Below are positions 55,063-64,000 of a stretch of 64,000 nucleotides of DNA, piece by piece (position 1 is the stretch's first letter; the number at the start of each line of letters is the position of its first letter). The translations under genes and the position numbers were made by a program. This DNA is from Xanthobacteraceae bacterium (GTDB lineage Bacteria; Pseudomonadota; Alphaproteobacteria; Rhizobiales; Xanthobacteraceae): positions 248,001 to 312,000 of the forward strand of contig JAMLIK010000002.1 of the NCBI GenBank assembly GCA_023954195.1, written 5' to 3'. A model generated the notes under the pieces. The model saw only the letters and a list, made by a program, of their open reading frames with translations. It did not search any database and was not told the DNA's origin.

Positions 55063-57372
55063 TCAATATTTCACGTTGGCGAAAATCCGCACGCCGAGAC
55101 CGGGCATCAGCACCTGGTCCTTGTTGTAGGAAACCGCGTTGCGGATGTCGGCGTTGAGCAGATTGTCGCCGACGATGCCGAAGGTGAATTGCTGCGCGCC
55201 CCACCAGTCGGTCTTCGGCAGTTTGGCGGTGTAGCTCAGTTCGGCGCGCAGCCGGTTGTAGCCTTCGGTCGGCGTCTCAACGCCGCTGACGTTATTCTGG
55301 GCGAAGGCGTGCAGCAGGTTGACGCGGGCGAACCAGTTGGCGTCGCGATAATAGACGCCGCCGCCGACCCGCTGCGGCGGAATGCGCGGCACGTACGAGC
55401 CGTCGGCGAAGGTGGCGCGGACGATATCGTACTGCCCCTCGATGCCGAACGTGCCGTTCCACAGCGGCAGCGCGTCGTACTGGAATTGCAACTCGGCCCC
55501 GCGAAAATTGGCGTCGCGCTGCGAATAGATCGCCTGGTTGAGTTCGAGGCCGGGACCGGCGATGCACGCCGTCGCGTCGCAGGTATTGCCGGTGAGCCTG
55601 CGATAGATGAAACCGTTGAAGCGGGTGGCGTAGCCGGTCAGCTCGAACCGGAACGGGCCTCGCGCGCGGCGCAGGCCGACCTCGATGGAGGTCGCGGTTT
55701 CGATGCCGAGATCGGGATTGCCGATGTCGAAGGTGGCGGTCGCGTCATGCGCGCCGCGTGAAAACAGCTCGGCGGGTTTTGGCGCGCGCTCGGTGTATTG
55801 GCCGGTGAGGCTGGCGACCAGGTCCCAAGGCAGGTTCTGGATCAGCCCGATGCCGCCGCTTTTCGGCGTGAAGCTCAGGCCATGTTGCACCGCCGGGCCG
55901 ATGGCGCTCGGGTCGGTGTTGAGATCGAACACGCCCGGAATGACCCTCGGCATCGCACCGTCGAGGCTGACGTGCTCGATGCGCGCGGCGAGCTGCGCGC
56001 GTGTCGAGTCGCTGAATTTCAACTCGTTGAAGACGTAGCCCGCCAGCTTGCCGTTGCTGTTGGGGTCCCACAGGCCGTTGAGCGGGCTGCCGGGGTTGTC
56101 CGGGCTCGGCGCGGTCAGGTCCTGATGCGACGCCTGCGCGCCAAACGCGGTGGTGAGCGCCGCGAAGCGCAGGTCGAACGGCGCCAACTGGACTTCGAGC
56201 CGGCCTTCCTGCTCCTTGTTGGTGAAGGTCTGGCGCACGCCGTCGCTGCCGGGATCGGCCGCGTCCGCAAGGCCGAGTTCGTTGTGCTTGTAGTCGGTCG
56301 CGCCCAGCCAGAACCGGATGGCGTCGATGGCGGCGGCGTCCGGGCGGTATTCGCCCTTGGCGGTGAACTTGGTCTGGCGCGCGTCGATCCTTGTGCCGAG
56401 TTCCTCTCCCTCGGTGCCGGGGATGCGATAGAGGCTGTCGTTGCGGGTGATCGCCGCGCCGACAAAGCCGCCGGTGAAGACGTACGACGCGCCGACCGAT
56501 TCGCCGTGGGAATCGGTCGCGGTGTTCTTCTGCGTGCCGCCGGGAATGGCGTAGTCCCCGGTGCGCCGCGCGAACGCGTCGGCGTGGATCGCGACGTTGC
56601 CGCCGGCCGCGTCCAGCAGCACCGCGCCCTCGCGGCCCTGATCGACGCTGGACAGCGCGGCGCGGGTCTCAAGCGTCGCGCAGCCGGCGGGGCTTGCGAG
56701 CTGCGGCGGCGCTTCGACGTTGTAGCCGTAGGTCTGGGTCGCCAGCATCGGCGCGCAGGGCATCGTCTCGGGGATGCGGTTGTTGCTGGCGCTGACCACG
56801 CCGCCGATCGGGGTCGAGCCCCAGCGCAGCGCCGCCGGGCCGCGAATGACCTCGACCTGATTGGTCGAGAGCGGGTCGATCGGTACGAAATGATCCTCGC
56901 CGAGATCGGAGGCGCCGTTGCTGCCGACGCCGTTCTCGACGATGCCGACGCGGTTGGCGTCGAGGCCGCGCACGATCGGCCGGCTGGAAGCGCCCGGCGC
57001 GAAGCCCGATCCGGTGATGCCGGGCTTGCCGGTGAGCAGATCGCCCAGCGTCGCCGCGCCGCTGCGGCGGATGGCCTCGCTCGGCACCACGGTGACGGTG
57101 GCGAACCGGTCGGTGACGATCGGCAGCACGCCCTGCTGCGGGGCGGCGTTGACGACGATGCGCGGCCGTTCGCCCGGCGTGGCCGCGCGGGCGGCCGCGG
57201 CGTGGGCCGGCGTGGCGTGACGCGGCCGCGCGCGGTGGCGCGCGATCGGGCTCGGCGCGGTGACGGTGATGCCGGGAAGCTCCGACGCGTCGTCCTGTGC
57301 GAATGCAAGGCTGGAAGGCAGCGGCGACAGCGCGACGGACAGAAGCAGCACCTGCTTCAGTGACGGGGACAT
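55063..57372 (-). CDS. TonB-dependent outer-membrane receptor, probable zinc uptake (ZnuD-like)
   Basis: The 769-residue protein has a signal peptide (LLLSVALSPLPSSLAFAQ), a His-rich linker (IARHRARPRHATPAHAA near 43-60), a plug domain and a 22-strand-type barrel ending in Tyr (VRIFANVKY). The plug contains VVPSEAIRRSGAATLGDLL, IVRGLDANRV and VEVIRGPAALRWGS. Sequence style is like ZnuD zinc receptors. A Zur-type box before the upstream DUF2946 gene supports zinc. Two GC hairpins (near 57435-57450 and 57469-57486) lie in the 135-base gap before its start. It could instead import another metal complex. Confidence 0.85.
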   Translation of the reverse strand: MSPSLKQVLLLSVALSPLPSSLAFAQDDASELPGITVTAPSPIARHRARPRHATPAHAAAARAATPGERPRIVVNAAPQQGVLPIVTDRFATVTVVPSEAIRRSGAATLGDLLTGKPGITGSGFAPGASSRPIVRGLDANRVGIVENGVGSNGASDLGEDHFVPIDPLSTNQVEVIRGPAALRWGSTPIGGVVSASNNRIPETMPCAPMLATQTYGYNVEAPPQLASPAGCATLETRAALSSVDQGREGAVLLDAAGGNVAIHADAFARRTGDYAIPGGTQKNTATDSHGESVGASYVFTGGFVGAAITRNDSLYRIPGTEGEELGTRIDARQTKFTAKGEYRPDAAAIDAIRFWLGATDYKHNELGLADAADPGSDGVRQTFTNKEQEGRLEVQLAPFDLRFAALTTAFGAQASHQDLTAPSPDNPGSPLNGLWDPNSNGKLAGYVFNELKFSDSTRAQLAARIEHVSLDGAMPRVIPGVFDLNTDPSAIGPAVQHGLSFTPKSGGIGLIQNLPWDLVASLTGQYTERAPKPAELFSRGAHDATATFDIGNPDLGIETATSIEVGLRRARGPFRFELTGYATRFNGFIYRRLTGNTCDATACIAGPGLELNQAIYSQRDANFRGAELQFQYDALPLWNGTFGIEGQYDIVRATFADGSYVPRIPPQRVGGGVYYRDANWFARVNLLHAFAQNNVSGVETPTEGYNRLRAELSYTAKLPKTDWWGAQQFTFGIVGDNLLNADIRNAVSYNKDQVLMPGLGVRIFANVKY

Positions 57373-57507
57373 GATGAATCCGGTTCCTTGAGCCCGCGCG
57401 GCGCGGCGCGCATCGGCGCGGCGGCGGCGCGGGTGCCCGCTGTGGCGGGCGCATGATGGGGAAGGGCCCTCGCCGGACGGGCGAGAGGCACGTTCGGTCC
57501 GTCAGGC

Positions 57508-57927
57508 TCAGGAAGCGGGCGGCGCGCGCGGCTGGGAAATCCCGTGCGGCGCGCCGAGGTGGGAGAACTCGGCGTCGGTGGTCCGGCTGAGGATCTGGTA
57601 GGCTTCCGGTACCATCAGGATCACGGGGCCGCTGGCGATCAGCGTACCGGCCAGCGACATCACCGCGCAGATCGCGCAATAGCCGTCGTGGTGATCGCCG
57701 CTGGATCGATCCGGCTTCTGCGCCGGCGCGCCGGCGATCACGGCGTCGGCGGCGGACTTGACTTGATCCGGAAGCAGGGCGGCGGCCGGCGCGGCGGCGG
57801 TGTGAAGACCAGGGGCCGCCAGCGCGGCGGCGCCGTGGACATGGCCGAACGAGGGGACGAACTGCACCGCCAGCGCCAGCAGCGCCAGCCGGGTCCCCGC
57901 CTTGATCCTGGATCGAAACCACTTCAT
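57508..57927 (-). CDS. DUF2946 family protein
   Basis: The 139-residue protein has an N-terminal hydrophobic segment (AGTRLALLALAVQFVPSFG), then an Ala/Pro-rich part, SSGDHHDGYCAICAVMSLAG near 75-95 with His, Asp and Cys, and a second hydrophobic stretch. DUF2946 proteins of unknown function often sit beside metal-related TonB receptors; the HHDGYCAIC cluster could bind metal. ATG 57927 is chosen over the longer open frame. It heads a likely two-gene unit with the receptor and follows a Zur-type palindrome by 48 bases. Confidence 0.82.
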   Translation of the reverse strand: MKWFRSRIKAGTRLALLALAVQFVPSFGHVHGAAALAAPGLHTAAAPAAALLPDQVKSAADAVIAGAPAQKPDRSSGDHHDGYCAICAVMSLAGTLIASGPVILMVPEAYQILSRTTDAEFSHLGAPHGISQPRAPPAS

Positions 57928-57974
57928 CGCATGACCGGCCCGCAATCGCGAAGCGGCCCGACCCGGCCGCTTCG

Positions 57975-57993
57975 GATGTTATAATGTAACATC
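57975..57993. promoter_or_regulatory. Zur-type operator
   Basis: GATGTTA, five bases, TAACATC: perfect seven-base arms. This is very close to alphaproteobacterial Zur boxes (core GTTATAATATAAC type). It lies 48 bases before the DUF2946 start, in the only long promoter gap of that unit. Confidence 0.8.
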
Positions 57994-58168
57994 GCAGCGG
58001 TCGGCGTGGGTTGTCAACATCGGATTGATCAACGCCGTTTCCCTTCGAGGCTCCAGCTCTTGCCTTGCGCCCTGATTGCTTCGCGGAGCCTGTGCTCGGA
58101 CAGCGCAAAGTGCTGATCCGGGTGCTCGCAACGACGAGCACATTTCAAGCCGCCCGCCGCGCGAGACC

Positions 58169-60232
58169 CTAACGCCCCTCGCGCAGCCAGGTGGTGGCCA
58201 GGGCGCCGAGCAGCAGCAACAGGCCGATCAGCCCCGCGAACACCGGCAGCACGCCGACGCCGCGCACCACGCTGGCGTCGCGCATGCGGACCCCGAGCCA
58301 ACCGTCGCCGCGATAGACGCTGGCCGCGCGCACCGGCACGATGCGGGGCAGGACGACCGCGCCGCTCTCGCTGATGCGCCGGGCGTCGCCGCCGCTGGCC
58401 TGTGTCAGCGGCGTGAGGGTGTCGGTGGTCGAGGTGACTTCCGAAAATTCCTTCGGATTGACCGGGCCGACGTTGATGAGCGCCTTCAGCGTGCCGTCGC
58501 TGGCCGCCCACAGCCCGAGTTCGTCGGCCGCGAGGCTGGCGCTCCATAGCCCCGGCTCGTCGGCGGTCAGCGTCAGTTCGCGCTTGGCGCCCGACGGCGC
58601 GGTGACGGTGACCGGGGCGACGCTGTCGGCCATGGTCTGCCGCCGCACCATCAGCTCCTTGCCGCGCACCTCAAGGCGCAGCGCCTCCTCGTCGAGTTCG
58701 GGCTCCTTCATCAGCCAGTGCGACATCCGCCGCAGCAGGTCGAGATGCGGCCCGCCGCCCTCGTAGCCGCGCGCCCACAGCCAGATGTGGTCCGACAACA
58801 ACAGCGCGACGCGGCCCTCGCCGTAACGCGACAGCAGCAGCAGCGGCTCGCCGTCAGCGCCGGTCATCAGCGGCGGCGAATCGGCGTTGCGGGTGGTGAC
58901 GGTGCGGAAGAAGCGGCTCCAGTGCGGCGGCTCGCTCTGCGAGCCTTCGAGGCCGCGCGTCACCGGATGGCGTTTGCCGATCTCGCTCAAATGCGCGAGG
59001 TACGGCTTTTCCGTCACCCCGACCGGTTCCGCCGGCAGCACCGAATCCAAGGGCGTGCGCCAGATGCTGGTGGCGGAGGCGTAGTCCGGCCCGGCCGCCA
59101 CCAGCATCGCGCCGCCGGCGCGGACGAACCGCGCGATGTTGTCGAAATAGGCGGTCGGCAGCACGCCCTGGCGCGCGTAGCGGTCGAAGATAATCAACTG
59201 GAATTCGTTGATCTTCTGCTGGAACAACTCGCGGGTCGGAAACGCGATCAGCGACAATTCGTTGATCGGCGTGCCGTCCTGCTTCTCCGGCGGCCGCAGG
59301 ATGGTGAAATGCACCAGATCGACGCTGGCGTCGGACTTCAAGAGGTTGCGCCAGGTGCGCTCGCCGGCATGCGGCTCGCCGGACACCAGCAGCACGCGCA
59401 GCTTGTCGCGGACGCCATCGATCACCACCACGGCGCGGTTGTTGACCAGCGTCAGTTCGTTCTCCAGCGGCGAGGCCTCGATCTCGACGATGTTGGGGCC
59501 GGCGTGCTTGATGTCGACGCTGACATTGACGGTTTGGCCGCCGCCGACCATGCGCTCGTTCAGCACCTCGCCGTCGCGGCGCACCACGACGCGGGCCTGC
59601 TGGCCGGTGACGCCGTGATCCTCCAGCCGATAGGTGATGGTCTGCTTCTGCCCGACGATGCCGAAGCGCGGCGCGGCGGTGACGGCGACGCGGCGGTCGC
59701 GCTCGTCGCTGCGCCCGGTAATCAGCGCATGGACCGGCGCGTGAAAGCCGAGCGCCGCGGCGTCGGCCGGAATGTCGTGGACGCGGCCGTCGGTAATCAG
59801 GAACGCGCCGGCGACGCGGTCGGTCGGCACGTCGGACAAGGCGGTGGACAGCGCGCCGAACAATTTGGTGCCGTCGGTCTCGCCGTCGGCCCGTCCGGCC
59901 TCGACCACGCGCACCTCAAGGCCCTTGATCTGCCTGAGGCGGTTGACGAGTTCGTCGCGCGCGGCGTCGGTCTCCTTGGCGCGAGCGCCGAAATCCTGAC
60001 TCGGGCTCTTGTCGACCACGACGGCGGCGACCGACGACAGCGGCTCGCGTTCCTCGCTGGTGAGGGAGGGGTTGGCCAGCGCCAGCAGCAACAGCGCCAG
60101 CGCGCCGATCCGGATCCACGCGCCGCGCGCGCGGCCGAACAGCAGCACCATGGCGATGACGACGATGGCGGCGAGGGCGATCCACAGCACCGGCGTCGGG
60201 ACGAGAGGGGTGAAGGCGATGCCGTATTGCAT
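58169..60232 (-). CDS. Large inner-membrane protein with VWA/glutamine-amidotransferase-like domain
   Basis: The 687-residue protein has two N-terminal helices (WIALAAIVVIAMVLLFGRARGAWIRIGALALLLLALANPS), a large periplasmic part and a C-terminal helix (GVLPVFAGLIGLLLLLGALATTW). The extracytoplasmic part contains VVVDKSPSQDF (a VWA-like metal-site beginning), DRVAGAFLITDGR and a later amidotransferase-like fold with LIIFDRYARQGVLPTAYFDNIARFVRAGGAMLVAAG. It comes last in the DUF58 / DUF4159 cluster, four bases after the preceding gene. Function is unknown. Confidence 0.82.
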   Translation of the reverse strand: MQYGIAFTPLVPTPVLWIALAAIVVIAMVLLFGRARGAWIRIGALALLLLALANPSLTSEEREPLSSVAAVVVDKSPSQDFGARAKETDAARDELVNRLRQIKGLEVRVVEAGRADGETDGTKLFGALSTALSDVPTDRVAGAFLITDGRVHDIPADAAALGFHAPVHALITGRSDERDRRVAVTAAPRFGIVGQKQTITYRLEDHGVTGQQARVVVRRDGEVLNERMVGGGQTVNVSVDIKHAGPNIVEIEASPLENELTLVNNRAVVVIDGVRDKLRVLLVSGEPHAGERTWRNLLKSDASVDLVHFTILRPPEKQDGTPINELSLIAFPTRELFQQKINEFQLIIFDRYARQGVLPTAYFDNIARFVRAGGAMLVAAGPDYASATSIWRTPLDSVLPAEPVGVTEKPYLAHLSEIGKRHPVTRGLEGSQSEPPHWSRFFRTVTTRNADSPPLMTGADGEPLLLLSRYGEGRVALLLSDHIWLWARGYEGGGPHLDLLRRMSHWLMKEPELDEEALRLEVRGKELMVRRQTMADSVAPVTVTAPSGAKRELTLTADEPGLWSASLAADELGLWAASDGTLKALINVGPVNPKEFSEVTSTTDTLTPLTQASGGDARRISESGAVVLPRIVPVRAASVYRGDGWLGVRMRDASVVRGVGVLPVFAGLIGLLLLLGALATTWLREGR

Positions 60233-60236
60233 GGCG

Positions 60237-63056
60237 CTATTGCCCCAGCCGTTCGATCAGCGCGGGGGCGTGGACCTGATCGGCCTTGTAGTTGCCGGTG
60301 AGCGTGTACATCACGATGTTGACCCCGGCGCGGAAGGCGAATTCGCGCTGGCGCGGCTCGCCCGGCGTCAACGGCAGCATCGGCCGCCCGTCGGGCCGCA
60401 GCGCCCAGGCGCCGGCGAGATCGTTCGAGGTGATGATGATCGGCGAGACGCCGTCGCCGCCGCGCGCCGGGCGCGACGCCGCCTCGTCGGTCTCGTCGCG
60501 CGGCAGGGCTTCCACCCAGGTCTGGCCGGAAGTGAAGCGGCCGGGGAAGTCGTGCAGCAGATAGAACGTCTTGGTCAGCACGTGCTCCGGCGGCACCGGT
60601 TCGAGTTCGGGCACGTCGAGCGCCGACAGGATGCCGCGCAGGGTCACCATGCCGGGCGTCTGCTGCTCGCCGTCGGGGCCGTTCGTCGCCTCGATGGCGT
60701 CGCGGGTGTCGAACAGCACCGTGCCGCCCTGCTTCATGTAGGCGTCGATGCGGTTGAGCGCCTCCTGCGACGGTTTTGGCGCGCCGGGGACGATGGCCCA
60801 GTAGATCAGCGGAAAGAACGCCAGCTCGTCGCGCGCCGGATCGACGCCGACCGGATCGCCGGCTTCCAGCGCGGTGCGTTGCGACAGGAACAGCGTCAGC
60901 GCCCGCATCCCCGACCTGACGATGTCGTCGACGTCGGGGTTGCCGGTGACGACATAGGCGAGGCGGGTTTGCGACACCGCCTTCACGGCGAAGTCGTCGG
61001 CGGCCTGGTCCGCGCGCGCCGGCTTTGGGACGATCGCGGCCGAACCCAGCGCCAGCGTCAGCAGCACGACGGTCGCCGCCGCCGCGCGCCGCCGCAACAG
61101 CGCGCCGAGGCCGCCGCCGAGCAGGGCGGCGATGACGGCGTCGATCAAAAACAGCGCCAGCGCCGCCGAAAGCAGCAGCCCGCGCAGGTCGCTGGGCTCG
61201 CTGTTGGTATAGCTGGCATGGCGAGCGTTGAGGCTTGAGGTGTCGAGCGCGGTGATGCGGTCGGTGGCGGCCAGCGTGTTGACGGCGAGCGGTCCGTCGG
61301 CGGGACCGTAGAAGCCGGGCGGATGATCGAGCGTGGCGCGGTCGCGGAAATTCGCGGGCACGGGCTTCGCGGTCGAGGGCGGCGGGCCGAACGCGCCGAA
61401 ACCGTCGAGGATGCGCAGCGGCGCGACGGTCTCCGCCTTGGCTTCGGTGGCGGCGCCCGCGCCCGGCGTCGCGGTATAGCCGGAGAGATCGACCAGCCGG
61501 CGCAGCATCTCGACGAAGGTGCCCGACATCGGCAGATCCGACCAGCGCATGTCGGCGCTGACATGGAACAGCGCGACGACGCCCTTGCCGCGCCGCTGGC
61601 CGGTCACCAGCGGCGTGCCGTCCACCAGCGAGGCCCAGCTTCGCTGCGCCAGCGTGGCGTCGGGCTCGGCCAGCACCTGCCGGGTCACGGTGACGTCGGC
61701 GGGCACCGCGAGGCCGGCGAACGGCCCTTCCGGCGCGAAGGCGGCGAGATGCTGCGGCTTCTCCCAGGTCAGGCTGCCGCCGAGGCTGCGGCCGCCGCGC
61801 CGCAGTTTCACCGGCACCAGATCGTCGTCGGCCTGTGCCAGCCGGGGGCCGGCGAAGCGCACCAGCACGCCGCCCTGGTCGATCCATTTGTCGAGACGCT
61901 GGCGCAACTCGGGCGGCAGCGCGCCGACGTCGGCCAGCACGATCAGCGGGAGCTTCTGGTCGAGGAACTGCGCCACCGCCTGCGCCGGGGCCTCGCCGCC
62001 GGGGGCGGCGCGGACATCGGCGAACGGCGAAAGCGCGCGGGTCAGGTAGAAGGTCGAGGCCAACAGCGGCTGGGCGGTGTCGGCGGAGGCGCCGCTGACC
62101 AGGCCGACCGCGCGCCGCCGCCAGCGCTTGTCCAGCAATTGCACGGCGCCCGCGGAGCGTTCGCCGGCGATGTCGAGCCGTGCGATGTCGTTGCGCAGTT
62201 CGACCGGCAGATCGAACGACGCCTCGGTTTCGGTCTCGGCCGCGCCGAAGCGGAACGGCGCTTCGCCGATCGGGGAATTTTTCTGGTCGAGCGCGCGGAC
62301 AATGCCGGCATCGACGCCACCGGGGGTCGCGCGCAAGACCTTCACCGTCATCTTGGCGGCGGCGTTCTCGGCGGCGGCGAGCGCATGGGCCGGCGGCGCG
62401 CCGCCGTCGAAAATGGTCAGTGTGCGGTTCTCAACGATCTTGCCGAGTCCGGCGACGAAGTCCGCGCCGCCCCCGGTGTCGATGCCATCGGAGAGCCAGG
62501 CGATGTCGCCGTCGCCGGTCGCTTGCAGGAAGCGGGCGATGGCCGGCAAGGTCTCGGCCCGCGGGATGGCGTAAGGTTTCGGCGACAACTGCCGCAGCGC
62601 CACGCGCGCGGCGCCCGCCGGCATCAGGGTGATGTCGCGCGCAGGCTCCGACAGCGGGATCAGCGCCACGCCGCGCCGGTCGTTGTCGGCGCGCGCGATC
62701 AGTTCGTCGGCGGCTTTCGTTCGCGCCTCCCAGCTCGCGGCCGCGCTCCAGCCGTCGTCGAGCAGGATCACCAGCGGACCGTTGCTTTTCGCGACGCTGC
62801 CTTGCGGATTCCAGGTCGGGCCGGCGGCGGCGAGGATCACCAGCGCGGCGGCGAGCAGCCGCAGCGCCGTCAGCCACCACGGCGTGCGCGACGGGGTTTC
62901 CTCCTTCGGCGCGATGTCGAGCAACAGCCGGGTCGGCGGGAAATCGACGCGCCTGGGGCGCGGCGGCGTCACCCGCAGCAGCCACCACAACAGCGGCAGC
63001 GCCAGAAGGCCGGCGAGCAGCAACGGCTGGGCGAAGGCGAGCGGCAATCCCATCAT
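60237..63056 (-). CDS. BatA-like N-terminus plus DUF4159 protein
   Basis: The 939-residue protein begins MMGLPLAFAQPLLLAGLLALP with the BatA-type two-helix start (ending at about 85). It continues with a VWA-like part (VILLDDGWSAAASWEARTKAADEL). A transmembrane pair (about 630-680) precedes a C-terminal DUF4159 domain (from about 695), whose landmarks include RLAYVVTGNPDVDDIVRSG, GGTVLFDTRDAIEATN and FPGRFTSGQTWVEA. Its ATG overlaps the DUF58 stop by four bases (63053-63056). The cluster is typical of MoxR-linked envelope or stress systems whose exact role is unproven. Confidence 0.85.
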   Translation of the reverse strand: MMGLPLAFAQPLLLAGLLALPLLWWLLRVTPPRPRRVDFPPTRLLLDIAPKEETPSRTPWWLTALRLLAAALVILAAAGPTWNPQGSVAKSNGPLVILLDDGWSAAASWEARTKAADELIARADNDRRGVALIPLSEPARDITLMPAGAARVALRQLSPKPYAIPRAETLPAIARFLQATGDGDIAWLSDGIDTGGGADFVAGLGKIVENRTLTIFDGGAPPAHALAAAENAAAKMTVKVLRATPGGVDAGIVRALDQKNSPIGEAPFRFGAAETETEASFDLPVELRNDIARLDIAGERSAGAVQLLDKRWRRRAVGLVSGASADTAQPLLASTFYLTRALSPFADVRAAPGGEAPAQAVAQFLDQKLPLIVLADVGALPPELRQRLDKWIDQGGVLVRFAGPRLAQADDDLVPVKLRRGGRSLGGSLTWEKPQHLAAFAPEGPFAGLAVPADVTVTRQVLAEPDATLAQRSWASLVDGTPLVTGQRRGKGVVALFHVSADMRWSDLPMSGTFVEMLRRLVDLSGYTATPGAGAATEAKAETVAPLRILDGFGAFGPPPSTAKPVPANFRDRATLDHPPGFYGPADGPLAVNTLAATDRITALDTSSLNARHASYTNSEPSDLRGLLLSAALALFLIDAVIAALLGGGLGALLRRRAAAATVVLLTLALGSAAIVPKPARADQAADDFAVKAVSQTRLAYVVTGNPDVDDIVRSGMRALTLFLSQRTALEAGDPVGVDPARDELAFFPLIYWAIVPGAPKPSQEALNRIDAYMKQGGTVLFDTRDAIEATNGPDGEQQTPGMVTLRGILSALDVPELEPVPPEHVLTKTFYLLHDFPGRFTSGQTWVEALPRDETDEAASRPARGGDGVSPIIITSNDLAGAWALRPDGRPMLPLTPGEPRQREFAFRAGVNIVMYTLTGNYKADQVHAPALIERLGQ

Positions 63057-63988
63057 GCGCCGCGTCCCGCGTTGAGGGTTGCGCCGCCGCCCTTGTGCGC
63101 GGTCATGCCGGCATGGAGGTAGAGCAGCAGTTCGGCGGCGGAGCGGGAGGTCGCGTGGGTCGAGAACAGCCAGCCCAGTTTCGCCGCATCGGCGCGGATC
63201 CGGTCGCGATGCAGCGCGACGCGGGCGACGTAATCGCGCGCCCAGGTCTCGGCGCGGCCCGCGGTCACCGCGCCGGCGCCTTCCGGATCGACAAATTCGA
63301 TGCGCCCGGCATAGGGAAAGCTCTCCTCGGCGGGATCGACCACCTGCACCAGCGCGCCCCGCGCGCCCGCCGCCGACAGGCCCGCCAGCATCGCGGCGAT
63401 CTCGCCGGCCGGCGACCACAGGTCGGACAGCACCACCACTTCCGACAGCGCGGTCGGGACGAAGGATGGCGGCAGGCTGTCGCGGGTCGCGGTGTCGAGC
63501 AGCATCGCCTGCGCCATGCGGTCGATAACGTTGCGGTTCGCGGTCGGCGCCATCAGGCCGGGCACGCCGACGCGCTCGCCGCCCGCCACCAGCAATTCGG
63601 CCAAAGCGAAGCCGACGATCAGGGCGCGTTCCAGCTTGCTGTCGCGCGCGGCTTTCGAGGCGAAGGCCATCGACGCGGAGCGGTCGGGCCACAACCACAC
63701 CGTATGCGCGGCTTCCCATTCGTGCTCGCGCACGTAGAGCAGATCGTCGCGCGCCGAGCGCCGCCAGTCGACGTTTTGCGCCGGCTCGCCGGAGGTGAAG
63801 CGGCGATATTGCCAGAAATTCTCGCCGGCGCCGGCGCGGCGTCGGCCGTGCAGGCCGTGGATGACGTTGGCGGCGATGCGGCGCGCTTCCAGCACCAGGC
63901 GCGGCAGCGACGCGGCCAGCGTCCGGCTCTCCCCGTCCGCGCGCCGGATCGCGACCGTCTCCGCCGATGGTTGCCGCGCGGGTGCCAT
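63053..63988 (-). CDS. DUF58 domain protein (MoxR-associated)
   Basis: The 311-residue protein has the DUF58 core: GLHGRRRAGAGENFWQYRRF and DVDWRR-like EPAQNVDWRRSARDD, then DRSASMAFASKAARDSK (VWA metal-ion-like site). DUF58 proteins usually follow a MoxR AAA ATPase gene; the last bases of the window on this strand (TGA at 63991-63993, two bases before the ATG at 63988) would suit the end of such a gene, but only about 10 bases of it are visible. The role is unknown. Confidence 0.88.
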   Translation of the reverse strand: MAPARQPSAETVAIRRADGESRTLAASLPRLVLEARRIAANVIHGLHGRRRAGAGENFWQYRRFTSGEPAQNVDWRRSARDDLLYVREHEWEAAHTVWLWPDRSASMAFASKAARDSKLERALIVGFALAELLVAGGERVGVPGLMAPTANRNVIDRMAQAMLLDTATRDSLPPSFVPTALSEVVVLSDLWSPAGEIAAMLAGLSAAGARGALVQVVDPAEESFPYAGRIEFVDPEGAGAVTAGRAETWARDYVARVALHRDRIRADAAKLGWLFSTHATSRSAAELLLYLHAGMTAHKGGGATLNAGRGA

Positions 63989-64000
63989 CGTCAGCCGATC

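Noticed and set aside
57373-57507. Possible cobalamin riboswitch before the TonB receptor
   Set aside because: The gap has GC hairpins, but no conserved B12 box or adenosylcobalamin core could be found.
62431-63719. Extension of the DUF4159 frame upstream to 63719
   Set aside because: That part lies entirely within the DUF58 gene in another frame; the ATG at 63056 overlaps the DUF58 stop in the normal way.

Overview
The window is high-GC chromosomal DNA of an alphaproteobacterium, most likely Nitrobacteraceae (the Bradyrhizobium / Rhodopseudomonas / Afipia / Nitrobacter group). The evidence is the gene order (pmbA, inositol-phosphatase-like, DUF4170, acyltransferase, waaA, lpxK, DUF2093), a fluoroacetate dehalogenase nearly identical in layout to the Rhodopseudomonas palustris enzyme, and dense palindromic intergenic repeats of the kind common in this family. 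Genus and species cannot be fixed from the sequence alone. Nearly everything looks like core or persistent genome. I see no prophage, integron, IS transposase, CRISPR array, tRNA or rRNA.

Layout. 1-550: start of groES, read leftward, with a CIRCE operator. 553-3330: lipoprotein, MFS transporter, L,D-transpeptidase. 3513-9514 (minus): DUF2076 protein, a ChbG-type deacetylase with a GtrB-type glycosyltransferase, hisZ-hisG, rsmE. 9877-12283: proline-rich secreted protein, ubiA, DUF6101-like protein. 12648-18120 (plus): an overlapping run leading to lipid A/Kdo genes (waaA, lpxK). 18246-20153 (minus): DUF2093, xseA. 20328-26435: purD, fluoroacetate dehalogenase, tadA, a long pseudouridine synthase, rsmD, VOC protein. 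26680-31603: DipZ-like thiol transporter, queH, CBS-BON protein, RidA, DUF3829. 32273-37359 (minus): thiamine operon thiO-thiS-thiG-thiE-thiC behind a TPP riboswitch. 37599-46594: slyX, gamma-glutamyltransferase-like, csbD, an RND efflux operon with its TetR regulator, a flavin reductase, a thioesterase. 46732-51638: old yellow enzyme and small housekeeping-type genes. 51739-54957: an ScfR/RamB-type regulator divergent from isocitrate lyase aceA. 55063-57993: TonB receptor plus DUF2946 protein behind a Zur-type box. 58169-63988 (minus): DUF58 / DUF4159 / membrane protein cluster that usually follows a MoxR ATPase.

Regulation is unusually legible. There are a CIRCE site for groES, a TPP aptamer whose 3' strand also carries the thiO ribosome binding site, a perfect Zur-like palindrome, two TTGTAA/TTACAA operator-like sites between scfR and aceA, and a perfect inverted repeat ahead of the RND operon.

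At least five families of palindromic repeats occupy most intergenic gaps. One forms the end of tadA, one creates a false upstream start for xseA, and two long inverted copies flank rsmD and its neighbour. I did not find a clearly new multi-gene system. The best candidates for follow-up are the riboswitch architecture, the repeat mosaic, the fluoroacetate dehalogenase and the DUF58/DUF4159 cluster.
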